From: Moringa oleifera
Taxonomy: Eukaryota; Streptophyta; Magnoliopsida; Brassicales; Moringaceae
NCBI GenBank assembly: GCA_021397835.1
Contig: JAJFZO010000658.1
Span: 441,501-505,500 of the forward strand
DNA: 64,000 nucleotides
Direction of reading: 5' to 3'
Under the pieces are notes generated by a model. That model was not told where the DNA came from, ran no database searches, and saw only the letters and a program-made list of their open reading frames with translations. Both the position numbers and the translations under genes were made by a program. Each line of letters opens with the position of its first letter. Positions within the stretch are counted from its first letter, which is position 1. Shown piece after piece: positions 12,906-23,660 of this stretch.

Positions 12906-13433
12906 TTATGGGGGCTAATGCGAATGTTAATTTAATAAAGAATTTTTTATAAAAAAAAAACTAATTGATATTAAGGATAATGATGAGGATGGAATGTGAA
13001 GTCATTTAAGATTAGGTAACTTTTATAAGGTTGATTTATAAGCCAATTAATTCCTGAACCTCGTTATTCCCCCACGTACCTCCTCCCTTTAAAACCCGTT
13101 TTCATGCATGTGCATGTCATAACCATGCATACATATTCTTATGATGAGGAATAATTTTTCCAGGAAGAATGTATAGATTATCATGCATGAACATGCATGG
13201 GCATGTATTTGTTGTAATTAAAGGGATTAAAAGAGATGTAATCCTGATTAGAAGAGACATTAAAGAAGCAACGATGATGCAGCCCCCTATTTGTAATTGG
13301 TAATCGTTCACTAATAAAAATCTTAATTAATACATCTTACTGGAAATTGTAACTCCCCTGAACTTGTGCACCAACTCCAATTCAGCCTCTCTTTTCATAT
13401 AATTCCCCACATTCCTCCTCTTCCCATCCCTGA

Positions 13434-13468
<35 letters not shown>

Positions 13469-13478
13469 GAGTGCTTCA
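12906..13478 (+). promoter_or_regulatory. RKD4 promoter and leader
   Basis: AT-rich, with several ATGCATG-type motifs (13106-13125 and 13180-13205) that resemble RY/Sph elements bound by B3 factors of embryo and seed development. No TATA box chosen. A (CT)n(CA)n tract ends ten bases before the ATG. Confidence 0.4.
13434..13468. repeat. (CT)n-(CA)n compound microsatellite in RKD4 leader
   Basis: About twelve CT units run straight into five or six CA units, just before the start codon at 13479. Confidence 0.9.
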
Positions 13479-14419
13479 ATGGATTCTGCAGGTAGACATG
13501 TTAACATCCCCAAGACAGAGAACACCATTGAGTTCGATTGGTGTTTCCATGAAGACTCTTTTGAAAAGTAAGCTTACACTGTCATGGATGAACGCAGAGA
13601 TTCTTGTACTCCACAATTCACATGCACGGTAGCCATTGAAGAACAATATCGTCTTCTCTCTCATTGATTTTGCTTTCTTTGCAGGATACTGGGTTTGCCA
13701 CCTTTGGAGAGTTTGTTTGAGTTAAATAATATCGATGGACTCCCGTTGCCTCGCCAGAACGTGTTCTTCGAATTCAAGGAATTTGATGATATGCTTGACG
13801 GTAGCCCGCGATCTCTCTGTGAACATATAGAGATGGACGTGAAGCCATTGAACACGAGCGTTGGTGCTGATGTTCTTTTGCAGTGCAACAACGATTGTAG
13901 AAGTAGTGAACAGTTGGTTGAAGCCATAGAGATGGATGAAGGAGATGATCATGGAAGGGAAGAAGGTGAGAGGGGGATGATGAGGAAGAGAAGGACGAAG
14001 ACGGATTTGGAACTGAAAGATATCCAGAAGTACTTTGACAAGCCGATAACTAAGGCAGCTAAGGAGATGAAAGTGGGATTAACTGTGCTGAAGAAGAGAT
14101 GCAGAGAACTCAATATCATGAGATGGCCTCACAGGAAGATAAAGAGCTTGAATTCTCTCATTAACAACGTTAAGGTACATAATCTCCACATGGTTAAATC
14201 AGCATTTTCGCATTTTCGTTACTTAATCGTATAGTCTTATAGTCTTATTCTCTGATGTAGGAATTGGGTCTCATTAATGAAATAAGAATGTTAGAGGAGT
14301 ACAAGAGACTGCTGGAGGAGCTGCCGGACATGGAGCTCACAGAAAGAACCAAGAAGCTCAGGCAGGCCTGTTTCAAAGCCAATTACAAGAAGAGAAGATC
14401 AATTGCCCGACATGCTTGA
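13479..14419 (+). CDS. RKD4: RWP-RK transcription factor of the RKD group
   Basis: Exons 13479-13567, 13685-14174 and 14261-14419 give 245 residues, close to Arabidopsis RKD4. The acidic N-terminus is followed by a basic patch ([19 protein letters not shown]) and the RWP-RK domain. Its hallmark RWPHRK falls at residues 176-181, after [11 protein letters not shown] and [10 protein letters not shown]. The last exon encodes a helical region rich in Leu and Glu and a basic end [13 protein letters not shown] proteins bind DNA and control egg-cell or early-embryo identity; RKD4/GROUNDED acts in the zygote. The RKD4 name rests on remembered neighbours (Pcc1, the alpha/beta-hydrolase, the coiled-coil gene and TAP46 surround At5g53040). 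Without synteny I would call it only an RKD protein. Confidence 0.85.
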
Positions 14420-14932
14420 CCCCTTTTCTGTGTCTGTTTTAGATTCCTTTAAGAATGTACACATCTCAGGGTTTACTACTTTGTTGTTCAGACTGCTAAT
14501 GATACGGTGTAAGTCTGCAGGACAGAAGATAGTTTAGAGTGTAAACACAGGAAGCTTACTGGTTAGTCAATGATATTAGTCAATTTCTCGCTTATTTCAA
14601 GTATTTACAGCCATTTTCTGAGACCTTCTATGATTTGTAACCATCTACATTAATATTATTCCATGAATTTGACCGCAGAACTGAATTTTCAAACCATCCA
14701 CGTTCCTATTGATTCATGAATTTGACTGCAGAACTGAATTTTCATCAATACAAATGATTCGATAATCAGAAGTTTCTATGTTGATCAAATGGTGTTATGG
14801 AAGGAGAAAAACAGAAGAAAAATTGAATTATTGTTGCATACACTAGGACCACTAAATTATGCTCTGTTCCCCTATGTACAAAATGCTCTAAGTGGAGTGG
14901 AAGAAAACAGGAAGTGGGCAAGATCTGGCAGA
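14420..14932. other. Convergent 3' flanks of RKD4 and the DUF688-like gene
   Basis: No gene. Contains a 30-bp direct repeat (14662-14744). A plus-strand open frame starting at 14789 runs antisense through the last DUF688-like exon and is a shadow. Confidence 0.5.
14662..14744. repeat. 30-bp direct repeat, two copies, period 53
   Basis: Copies at 14662-14691 and 14715-14744 differ at one base. Both contain GCAGAACTGAATTTTCA. A local duplication in the RKD4 3' flank. Confidence 0.85.
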
Positions 14933-16005
14933 TCAAACAGTGGCAACATTTGTGGAGCTCATCTTCTCTTGACGGTTCTTCCATGGGGCCACCTGTTTAA
15001 AGCCTTCATAAATCGTTGTCTGCAGTTACAACAATGTAATGTCACATGTACAATTTATTTTGCCAAAATGATCAAAAAGTCATCACTAAAAAGAAATAAA
15101 ACAGATTTCTCACATTGATGTCAGTTCCTATTGCCTTTCTTTCAGTACAGCTGATTAACAAAGACTTGAACATACAATTTCAGAATAAAAGAAAGAACTT
15201 GAGATATGTGCTTGGAAAAAGTAAATTTGGGTATGATTTGGAGCACTCAAATTCATAGGAAGAGGCATGACACTTTGAATACAAGTAATGTTACATGATC
15301 CAAAAGTCAAAAAGATTGTAAGCTTTCTTCCTTATTTATGACATCAAGTATCATTAACAGGATCAATGTGAATGAAGATGGAAGACGAATCTATAAAGGA
15401 TATAGCAATCAGTTTCAGCAGCTTACCCAAAAAGTTGACCTGGACAGAGCCGAGAAGCTGCCTTTCCTTGTTACTCTTGTGATCTTCACCCTGGTTCCTC
15501 CGGTATAATCCCCATGGCCGCCACTGGAGCCGCCCGGTGTTGGATGTGAAAAGTGAAAGCTACCGCCACCAAACTCTCTGTATTTCTTGGGATTACTGCC
15601 CCATCTGCTACTAGTAGACCCAAATAAAGCCCTTTCTTTATCAACCTTCTTGCCTGCAGAATTCTCAGGGCTCCTGAAGGATTCTCCTTTTCCGGAGGAC
15701 AGAGAACGGGGCAGAGATCGACCCACGTAAGGACCATCCAGCACAGTCATTGGAGATGACATGTTAGTGACTTGAGCCTCTCTTAACAATCTTGGTGGCA
15801 GCTCCAGGCACCTAGCACTGCTGGGCTTGGTCTCTGTGGTGCAGGGTCTTGGCTTGCCTGGGGCTTCCTCCCACTGAAATGGAACCGAAACTGTGGTGCG
15901 GCTTGGTGGTGTTAACATCCCCGGTGGCTCCTGTGCTATGCGTGGTAGTGAAAATAAAGCAAGCTTTGGAGCTGAACTTTGTTCATAATCTGCCTCCAAC
16001 ACCAT
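14933..16005 (-). CDS. DUF688-like protein of unknown function
   Basis: Exons 15427-16005 and 14933-15019 join at TGG|GTAAGC to TGCAG|ACAACG, giving 221 residues. The N-terminal VPFQWEEAPGKPRP block and the C-terminal block STFWTTIYEGFKQVAPWK are hallmarks of this plant family. Without the intron the frame would stop after STFWVSC and lose the conserved tail, so the second exon is well supported. The middle is Ser/Gly-rich and low in complexity, with no signal peptide or membrane segment. The motif suggests a small regulatory or adaptor protein, but no biochemical role is known to me. It lies tail-to-tail with RKD4. Confidence 0.82.
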
Positions 16006-16105
16006 TTTTTATCTGAAAACTTCAAGCAACAAGCCTCTTTCTCTCAGGAGAATTACCACGTCTACCCAATTCCTTTTCTGGTCAGTTTGTGAAGTGGGTA
16101 AGTCT

Positions 16106-16115
16106 GTTTTTATAG
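16106..16115 (-). promoter_or_regulatory. TATA box of the DUF688-like gene
   Basis: On the minus strand this reads CTATAAAAAC, about 100 bp before the ATG, a sensible distance for a TATA box plus a short leader. No transcript evidence. Confidence 0.5.
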
Positions 16116-17854
16116 ACAGAGAATGGGCTGTTGAAAGTCTTGCGGAATAAGAAAGATGAGTGGTGATGAATGTGAATTATGAGCGTCACAACTACGCTCC
16201 TGACTGCTCTTCTTCACGGGAAAATGCCAGTTTTCCTTGTCTTACACAGGCAGCTGAGAGGATACCCCACGTAGATCACACGCTTTGATTGGTTGATAAA
16301 GACAATCAACGGTAATTAATTTGTCGAATTAATGGAAACCTTTGAAAAGTCACAGAGATCATCTATCCGTTTGCTTGCTCTCTAACTGCTGTGGTTAGTC
16401 ATAATGTATTTAGGTGAAGACCATCGAACCTCATGCGACTGTAACATGCCAAACTCTTGTTCTGTTCTGATTTTTCTGAATTCTGTGGTGGAAACTAAGG
16501 AAGATGACGCACTAGAAACGCAAGCCGATCTTATCTTCTTACTAAGATACAGTCAATATGTTAGACGGCGAGATTGTTTGGCAAACGAAAATTACCATTT
16601 CCGTGTTGAAACACAAGAACACTGACAGGATCATGACTTGTGAAGTTGACTCTCATCTTTTGAGTATTGACTGTTCTGAGCTCCGGTCACCTATAATACA
16701 CGGTGGCATAGTTAACTCCCTCAAGTCTCAAATGGGTAATTAACCATCCATGTTCTTATGCCATGTTTAAGGTCAAATTGAGTTTCTTCTGCGAACTAGT
16801 TTCCTGAGTAATGGAATATTAGGCAAAAACTATTCATGTAGGCATTTTCACAAACAGGTGATACACTAGACTTGCAGTGGTTTGCTACTACCAGTGTCGT
16901 CTTCTTCGCTTTCATTACATGAACAGTTTCAGGACTCTTGATCAGTTCAACAACCAGAATAACTAGTCTATCTGCACCCGCTGTTTTTAGTTACCAGTAC
17001 TTCCATTTCTGGTGGGCCTCGAGTTCATTAAGATTTTCTTCAAGCCCAGATAAGAGGTGCACGAGTAAACTGGGATAAGCATAAGAAGCAACTCCACAAT
17101 CAAAGCAGATTAAATGATTCTCTCAATTGGATGAGAGATTTATGGATCATTGTAGCACCACTGTAGAGCGGACTCCAAGAATTCAATGAGAAAGATTTAA
17201 TGGCGAAGACCCAAGCACAACCACCCATGATACTTCCATGTTGTACCAAGAGGGAACACATGCAAACTTCGATTATTCAGCATGAGTAAGACATGCGGCA
17301 AAAAGAGTCAAGCAGCTATAGCTCTCTGCTTATATAGCCACATCTCTTCTTTTTCCATTTTCTTTCAATGTTTTTTCTGTTCTGGCATTCATTTCTGAGC
17401 CAAACGCGATTTAAACAATACATGGATTACTTTTCTTGCTTTCTTTTCGTTCATTTACTATATCAGACAAAGAAGAAAACGGGCCCTGGCTTTTCTCTCG
17501 GGTCCCCTTCAGGAAATGTCATTTATCAAAGCAATCAATGCCATGAGAACTGGCTGGCCTCCTGCTTATTGATCCGTATTCATCAAGCAAGTTGGGTATG
17601 TTGGCCTCAAGATTATTGGTTGCCTTGTAAAACCCAATAGGCTTCCAGAGGAAAGAATTAGCCCAACAGGTTCTCAGAACAACCCATTTCAAATCCATTT
17701 GGACCAAATTGTTCACTGATTGCCATTAGATTGAATGTTTTATCTATACAAGACGGCAAATTGATATCTGCAGAAGGCAGAAGACTTGGTAATGATTAAA
17801 GCGTTTTCTCTGTAGTCTTTATTGCATCTTTTATTGATCTTACAGTTCTTAATA
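16116..17854. other. Upstream region of the DUF688-like gene, 3' flank of the coiled-coil gene
   Basis: No gene recognised on either strand in 1.7 kb. The open frames present (16404, 16558, 17368) show no family resemblance, and two of them overlap each other. Confidence 0.5.
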
Positions 17855-20608
17855 CTACGTCCTGAAGCTTACCATCCCTTCACAAGCCAATGTTCCTTCA
17901 AGGTCTCCAATGATTCTTGCTATCCGAACTTCAAGACCTCGTTGAACTTCCTGAAACAGAGTTCTTATGCTTTCTCCAAATCGTTTTATGTCGAAGCTGG
18001 CAGAGTTATCCAGCTCTTCACTAACCCCAATAAAACCAGAAGCAATCTTTGATTGAATTTCCATCAGCTTCTGTCCTGTTGCAACTATGTACCTCTGCAA
18101 CTGAAATGTTTCCTCCAGGAAATGCTCCAGGGTTTTGGTATCTTCCTTTGTTCTTCCTAAGCTGACATCTTCACAACTCATAACCAGATCATTGTCGTGC
18201 TGCAAATTTAGAACAAAGATGAGAATGATATATCAGCTAATTAAATTTATCAGATAATATGAATCTTTGGTAGAGATTATTTTCGACCAAAGTTGATAAT
18301 TTGACTTGGGTTAAAGATGATTAAAATGACTAAAGATTGGAAAACAGAGCTTACCATTCGCTTGCAGAGATCATCAGTTTTCCCTTGCAGGGACTGGTAC
18401 CTGTTGACTTGCTTATTTAGCAAAGATATCAACAGGAGAAAATCCTTTATCCCACTGTCTTTGCTTTCAACAATTTCTCCTTTTTCTTGTCTCCCCATTA
18501 GCCTCTCAAACATAAGAAGCTGCTGCTTCAGCCTCTTGATCTTGTAGGAAACTCCAAGAGCATGAAGATCCATCCTCCAGGAGGGATTGGTTGTCTTGCT
18601 CAAGGGCTGGCTTGGTGACCCTAACTTTTCCAGGGTATCAGACTCCACTGGATTATCAGTTTGCTCTTCAATAGGACACTTGACGGGGACTTCCGCCTCT
18701 TTTTCTAAATCTTTTCCAGGGTACTGGACTAACAAAGAGGAATTATCCTCTTCTTTTTTAGTTTCTTTATCTTCAGGCATTTCCATCAATGCCGCTTTTG
18801 TTTCTTGCTCTCCCACTGATTTTCTCTTCACGATCTTCACTTTCGACCAAATGTTATCAGGGGTTAAGGCTAAATCATTCAAAGAGGAATTCGAGTTGGT
18901 CTTTCGGCTGCTCAAATTCCTTACAGATTGCTCCTTCAAGGAATTTAATTCCTCTTGTCGTTCCATTAGCAGAGATTCCAGGTTCATGTTATCGTGTCTG
19001 AGCCGTGATAAATCCTGGCTTAGTCCTTCAACGTGGGACTGCAATCTCTTTGATTCTAATTCCATGCTCAACAAACGCCATCGAACAGCTTCTAATTTCT
19101 CATCCTTCACTCTCATTTGCTCAGCAAAAGCCTCTAGCTCCAAGTGATGCCTCTTCTCCGTTGCAGTTGCGTACTTTTCTGCTTCTAAGCGGATCAAACC
19201 TTCCAATCTTTTGACATCAGCTGTAATTCCTTCAAAGGCAAGAACAGGACAAGAAGAAATTCTCAAAGAAAAAAATGGAGAGAGATCTACATGGTTAAGA
19301 TTTCGTCAGAAAAGGACAAAACCCAGATCAGAAATATCCATATATATCCAATGCTGGCTGCAAAATGATTCGCCTTATTGCAAGAAAGAAATCTAGAATT
19401 TTAAGTTATCACTTACCTAGTTCTTCAGTTTCTTCTGATGGGTATCGATCACAGACCCGAGAAGGAGCCTCAGGATCCTTGTTTAACTCAGAACGTTTGT
19501 ATTCGAGATCAACATCAGCCGGCAGTGATCTGATCTTTCCAGCATGAGACACCCCTCTTGCACCTGAAGGAACATTTGGTTTTGATTTGGCTTGGCTAAC
19601 AAACATACTTCTCAAAGAATGTCTCTCATGTCTTGATTCAGACACCACTCTCCACTTCTCAGTCTCCAGTTCAGCTTGCTTCCTCTTCACCTTTGATAAT
19701 TTCACCTCCTTCAAAAGCATTTGCTTCTCAGCTGTGTCCAGCTTGGATTTTCTCAGCATTGCTGATAAGATCTTGTCCTTCTGTTCCAAATCCTTATGCA
19801 GCTTCACAATCTCCATGGATAGCTTTTGAGCCATTAAGACCGACTCCTCTTTCTGCCCCAAGACTAGATCAAGCTCCTGCTTCTTGGCCTCAACTTGCCT
19901 AAGTGCTCGACCCATCTCAGCTTCCAGTTGCCGTTGGTTAGACACAAGCTCGATGAAGGCAGTCTTCAGCTTCCAAAGCTCCTTAGAGTGCTCTTCAGCT
20001 TCATGTTTTGACTTTTCTCTCAATTCTTCAGCAGTATTTTCAGATTTCTTCAGATTCTCTTCTAACTCCTTCCTCTTCTGCTCCTCCTCCTCCATTATCT
20101 TATCCTTAGACTGTACCAGTACCTCCATCTCCTTCAGTTTCTCGTGCAATTCAGATATTTCATCATCTTTCCTTCCCTCAAGAACTCTCAATTCATTCAT
20201 AAGAGCTCCAATTTGCTGCCTGAGCTTCTTCCTCTCGTTCAACCAACACTGTTCTTGAGAGGCGAAGATGCCAACTACTTTCTCATTTGCTCTTGCATCT
20301 TCATGTCTCCTTTTCTTCAACTCTTCAACCTCTTTTTCAGCAGTCTCAAGCTTACTGAGAAGCTCACATGACCTCTCCCAATTGGGTCCTTCTCTCTGGA
20401 TTTTCCAGACAAGCAATCCTAAGAGATGGGCACTACCTTGAAGCATTTTATCCCGTAATTCTGATAATTTCTCATCCTCCTTGTCAGCTTCGGTCAACAA
20501 TCTGAGAGCCAAAAAAGCACAAGATACACCAAAATACATTGGATACAAGCCATCCCTTTCCTCTGCAGAGACGATCAAACATGAACCAGGAACAGCCTTC
20601 TTATCCAT
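17855..20608 (-). CDS. Long coiled-coil protein (At5g53020-like)
   Basis: Exons 19417-20608, 18355-19229 and 17855-18199 give 803 residues. The start is the ATG before DKKAVPGSCL at 20608. An in-frame ATG at 20689 would add 27 residues of low-complexity Ser/Arg sequence and looks like leader. After a hydrophobic segment near residues 25-40 (LYPMYFGVSCAFLALRLL) come hundreds of residues of Glu/Lys/Leu heptads, broken at about 370-395 and by an acidic linker in exon 2. A second conserved helical block follows, starting MDLHALGVSYKIKRLKQQ. The final exon is helical and ends CEGMVSFRT. Homologues are loosely labelled myosin-, USO1- or RNase P p38-like, with no proven role. By order it matches At5g53020. 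The hydrophobic segment could anchor it to a membrane; this is inference. Confidence 0.85.
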
Positions 20609-23513
20609 TTGCTTCAAGAAATTACTCCCTCTCCTTCTCCTTGATGAAGAAAAGAATTGAAAATTACTATAATTCAATTGGTGGGACAAGAAAAGAAAGG
20701 AAGAACCCCTGAAATTTCAGGGATTCTGTGACTAGCTCTTGAATTCAGAGCAATATAAGAAAATGACCTTAGTTAGATTCAGAAATCAATGATTAAAATA
20801 AGGAGAAAGCAGCACATATACCAATAGTAGCCTGGTAAGAATAATCTCGCACGTAAAGCATCACAATAATTGAGAAACAATCATACCTATGGTAAGCCAG
20901 TACAAACCAATAAACAAACCATGACCCAGTAACATACAACTTACACAAATGTTAAAAGTGACTCTCTCAAGCTCGAAACTCAGATGCCATAACCCCTTGG
21001 GAAATCATTGTAGCTCACAGAGAGGAAGCTTCAGTTTCAGTGAGATATATCCTGAAAGTGCCTGATAAACCCTACGGTGGGAGTTTTCTAGTACATGTAA
21101 AAGGGACCAGAGAATGCCAAAAGAAAGGGTATCTAGGCGTGCATATAAGGGACTGCAATGTAAGTTAAAACTGATGCTGCAAGTGAACAGAATAGAAGAA
21201 AAAAACTATGAAAATTGTTCCCTGGTTTTCAGTGAAAGACTGACCCCAATGACCCCACTTGCTCTATTTTTTTCTTCCCAACAACTTTATTTCTCATTTT
21301 TTCCTTTTCTTCTTCAGCTATGTTCATCACTGTTCCAGGACACAAACCCACTAGATTCCTGCTTGTTTGTCACCATTACTAACCAGAAAGAAGAGTCCGA
21401 TGAGAAAAGTTTCACGTCTCAATCAAACAGTCCTTGGAATATTCTATTTTTCCAGACTGTCCAGGTTAACTAGCAACATCATATATAAGATTGCTTTGCC
21501 TTATTAATCTATAACAAAAGGCTCGAAAAATGTGTTCTTTAGGTTACCGTCTTTATAACTTTCTTGGACGATATGAAAAAGATCGCATTAGCCAACTTTG
21601 ATTACACCTCCTAAACTTTTATAAATCATTGAAGATATCGAAATTACTTCAAAACATGACCCACATACTCTCTATGGCTAACCTGGACCACATTATCATA
21701 TTCTCGCTAGCTACCATTTATGTTATTGACCAACCCCTAACTGCTAGTCTGCAAGCATTACTCTCTTAACCAAAGCTTAAATTCCTTATAATATATCCTG
21801 CAAGTTGCTTGAATCGAATACCGGCAACTTATTTATTGATCATTTCTTAAAGATCCAGACATGACAATCCTTTTTCGATATGAAAGATCAAAGATATTTT
21901 AAGAAACTTTCTTGTCTGCATGCGTAAACAATAGGAAGATTTCGATAACCCTTGAAACGTCCAACGGAGAGCATCACTGTCAAGTGACAATCGTGATGAT
22001 GAAGCCAAGTAAGGAACCAAGTATTCATGGGGCCCGGAGAGATTGGCTTGGCTTCCCCTTATTAAGTTGGTTGCTTGGCCGAGACCTGTAAAGCAGGAAC
22101 TTGCTTAACAAAGCTACGCAAATCTATGAGTACTTATGTAAAGTACTGTTCTTATTAAGCTATATTAAAAAGGGCAATAGCCACCCACTGTTTATTTCTA
22201 ATATATATCTCAAGATCTGCTCTTGAAATCTGGACTTTGTGCTGCTGATGATTCATTTGATTGCTCTCAAAGCAATCTCTCTCTGTCTCTCTCTCTCTCT
22301 CACGCACAGTTTCTCTGAGAAAAGGAAATAGAAAAAACCATGTTGGCAAACAGTCAGAGCATCGATCTCTTTATAAGTGGAACACTTTCAGTACATGCCC
22401 AATAAATAATGAAGTCCTATACTATAAAAGCTTGTACTACCTATGCAACCCATAGTTTTTGGTGGCGTTGAGAACTCTCAGTACCTGCTTCATCGGCTCG
22501 GTCAGTCGTGGGATTTGGTAGCACTGCAACCGTACTTGAAAGGCAACGAATTTTCTGCAGGAAAGAGGGAGATTTGCACCCGGAAGACATGAAAATGGTC
22601 TCTGAAAACCATATGCGGTTTGATTGAAGACAAAGAAAAAGATGATGTGACATTACCCTGAACCGTTGCTAAAAGGATCAAAAGTAAGAAGTTGAAGGAC
22701 CCCAGTCCAACGAAACCTACCCTAACAGACAAAGCAAGAGTCCACACCTAAGGGCACCACCCAGAGTAATGTACCTGTTCTGTGGGAGGCCTAACGTCAC
22801 TTGGTGCAGCCTTAGAGCTCAAGAATTTGATGATCCATGGCTCATAGTTTTCATATCTAAATACTTCCGATGCTACTTTTCTTTCTTAATAAAATACATT
22901 AAATTGGAGGCGTTGTCAAACGATAATTATACTTTTGATTAAATTAATGACCAAAGGATGGGCCGGGTCAATTAGGCAAGCAGGGCCTTATGGGCGGGTC
23001 GAACCGAAATCAAGCATGCAAGGCCGGCCCTAAGGACCATGCGCGTGCGACAGGCACCAACGTGGAGTTCAGGCAGCCGTGTTGGGCTTTTAATCCCTGG
23101 GAGATTCGAGATGCGCCTAACGAAGACCACCTTGCTAACTGCTAACGTACGCCTGCACGAATTCCCACGAAACGGAGCTTCTCCCGTATATCTCGCTCGT
23201 ACCGTCAGCCCCCAAAACTTTCTCGTTTTTTGATTTTATTTCACTGTTTCAGATCATCTGAATACCAATTGAAAATAACTATTCAATAATCTGTTTTTTT
23301 TAGTAAACTATTCAATAATCATTTAAGAATAATCATTTAAGAAAAGAGAAAAGTAAAAAAATCTTAATATTTTTTTGGTTGGTATGGCGGGACGGCCAAG
23401 ATCTGATTGATTCTCCTTGACAAACCGGGAGCTGTCACCACACCCAACACGGGCAATTGCTAAGGTACGCTTATCGCTACTTATTCTCCCACTCCCCCCC
23501 CCCCTCTCCATCT
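20609..23513. other. Divergent upstream region between the coiled-coil gene and TAP46
   Basis: 2.9 kb with no secure gene. It has a CT-rich microsatellite at 22277-22302 and an 11-C run at 23494-23504. A minus-strand frame beginning at 22747 encodes a signal-peptide-like segment but cannot be confirmed. Confidence 0.45.
22277..22302. repeat. (CT)n microsatellite with one GT interruption
   Basis: CT dinucleotides interrupted once by GT, in intergenic DNA. Confidence 0.85.
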
Positions 23514-23514
23514 C

Positions 23515-23522
23515 TATATATA
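23515..23522 (+). promoter_or_regulatory. TATA box of TAP46
   Basis: TATATATA lies 138 bp before the ATG, just after a C-run and CTCC-rich stretch, and 49 bp before a telo-box. Position is suitable for a core promoter; not proven. Confidence 0.5.
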
Positions 23523-23570
23523 CCTTAGGCTCCGGCGACGACACGGTTGCTTCTTCTCCGACGTCAAATT

Positions 23571-23579
23571 AAACCCTAA
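23571..23579 (+). promoter_or_regulatory. Telo-box in TAP46 leader
   Basis: AAACCCTAA, 81 bp before the ATG, in the expected 5'-untranslated region downstream of the TATA box. Confidence 0.55.
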
Positions 23580-23660
23580 ATTTCAGTAATAATATATACG
23601 TAAGAACTCGAATTCTTGTTTTCAAATTTTAGTTAATTACGGGCTTTGATAGGGTTACCG

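Noticed and set aside
14789..15118. 109-codon plus-strand open frame
   Set aside because: Antisense to the DUF688-like last exon, whose sequence IYEGFKQVAPWK is clearly coding on the minus strand.
15427..15430. Stop of the DUF688-like gene directly after STFWVSC
   Set aside because: The splice to 15019 restores the conserved family C-terminus, so the apparent stop is intronic.
18587..19147. 186-codon plus-strand open frame
   Set aside because: Shadow of exon 2 of the coiled-coil gene; Ser/Phe-rich composition is what the reverse of Glu/Lys-rich coding gives.
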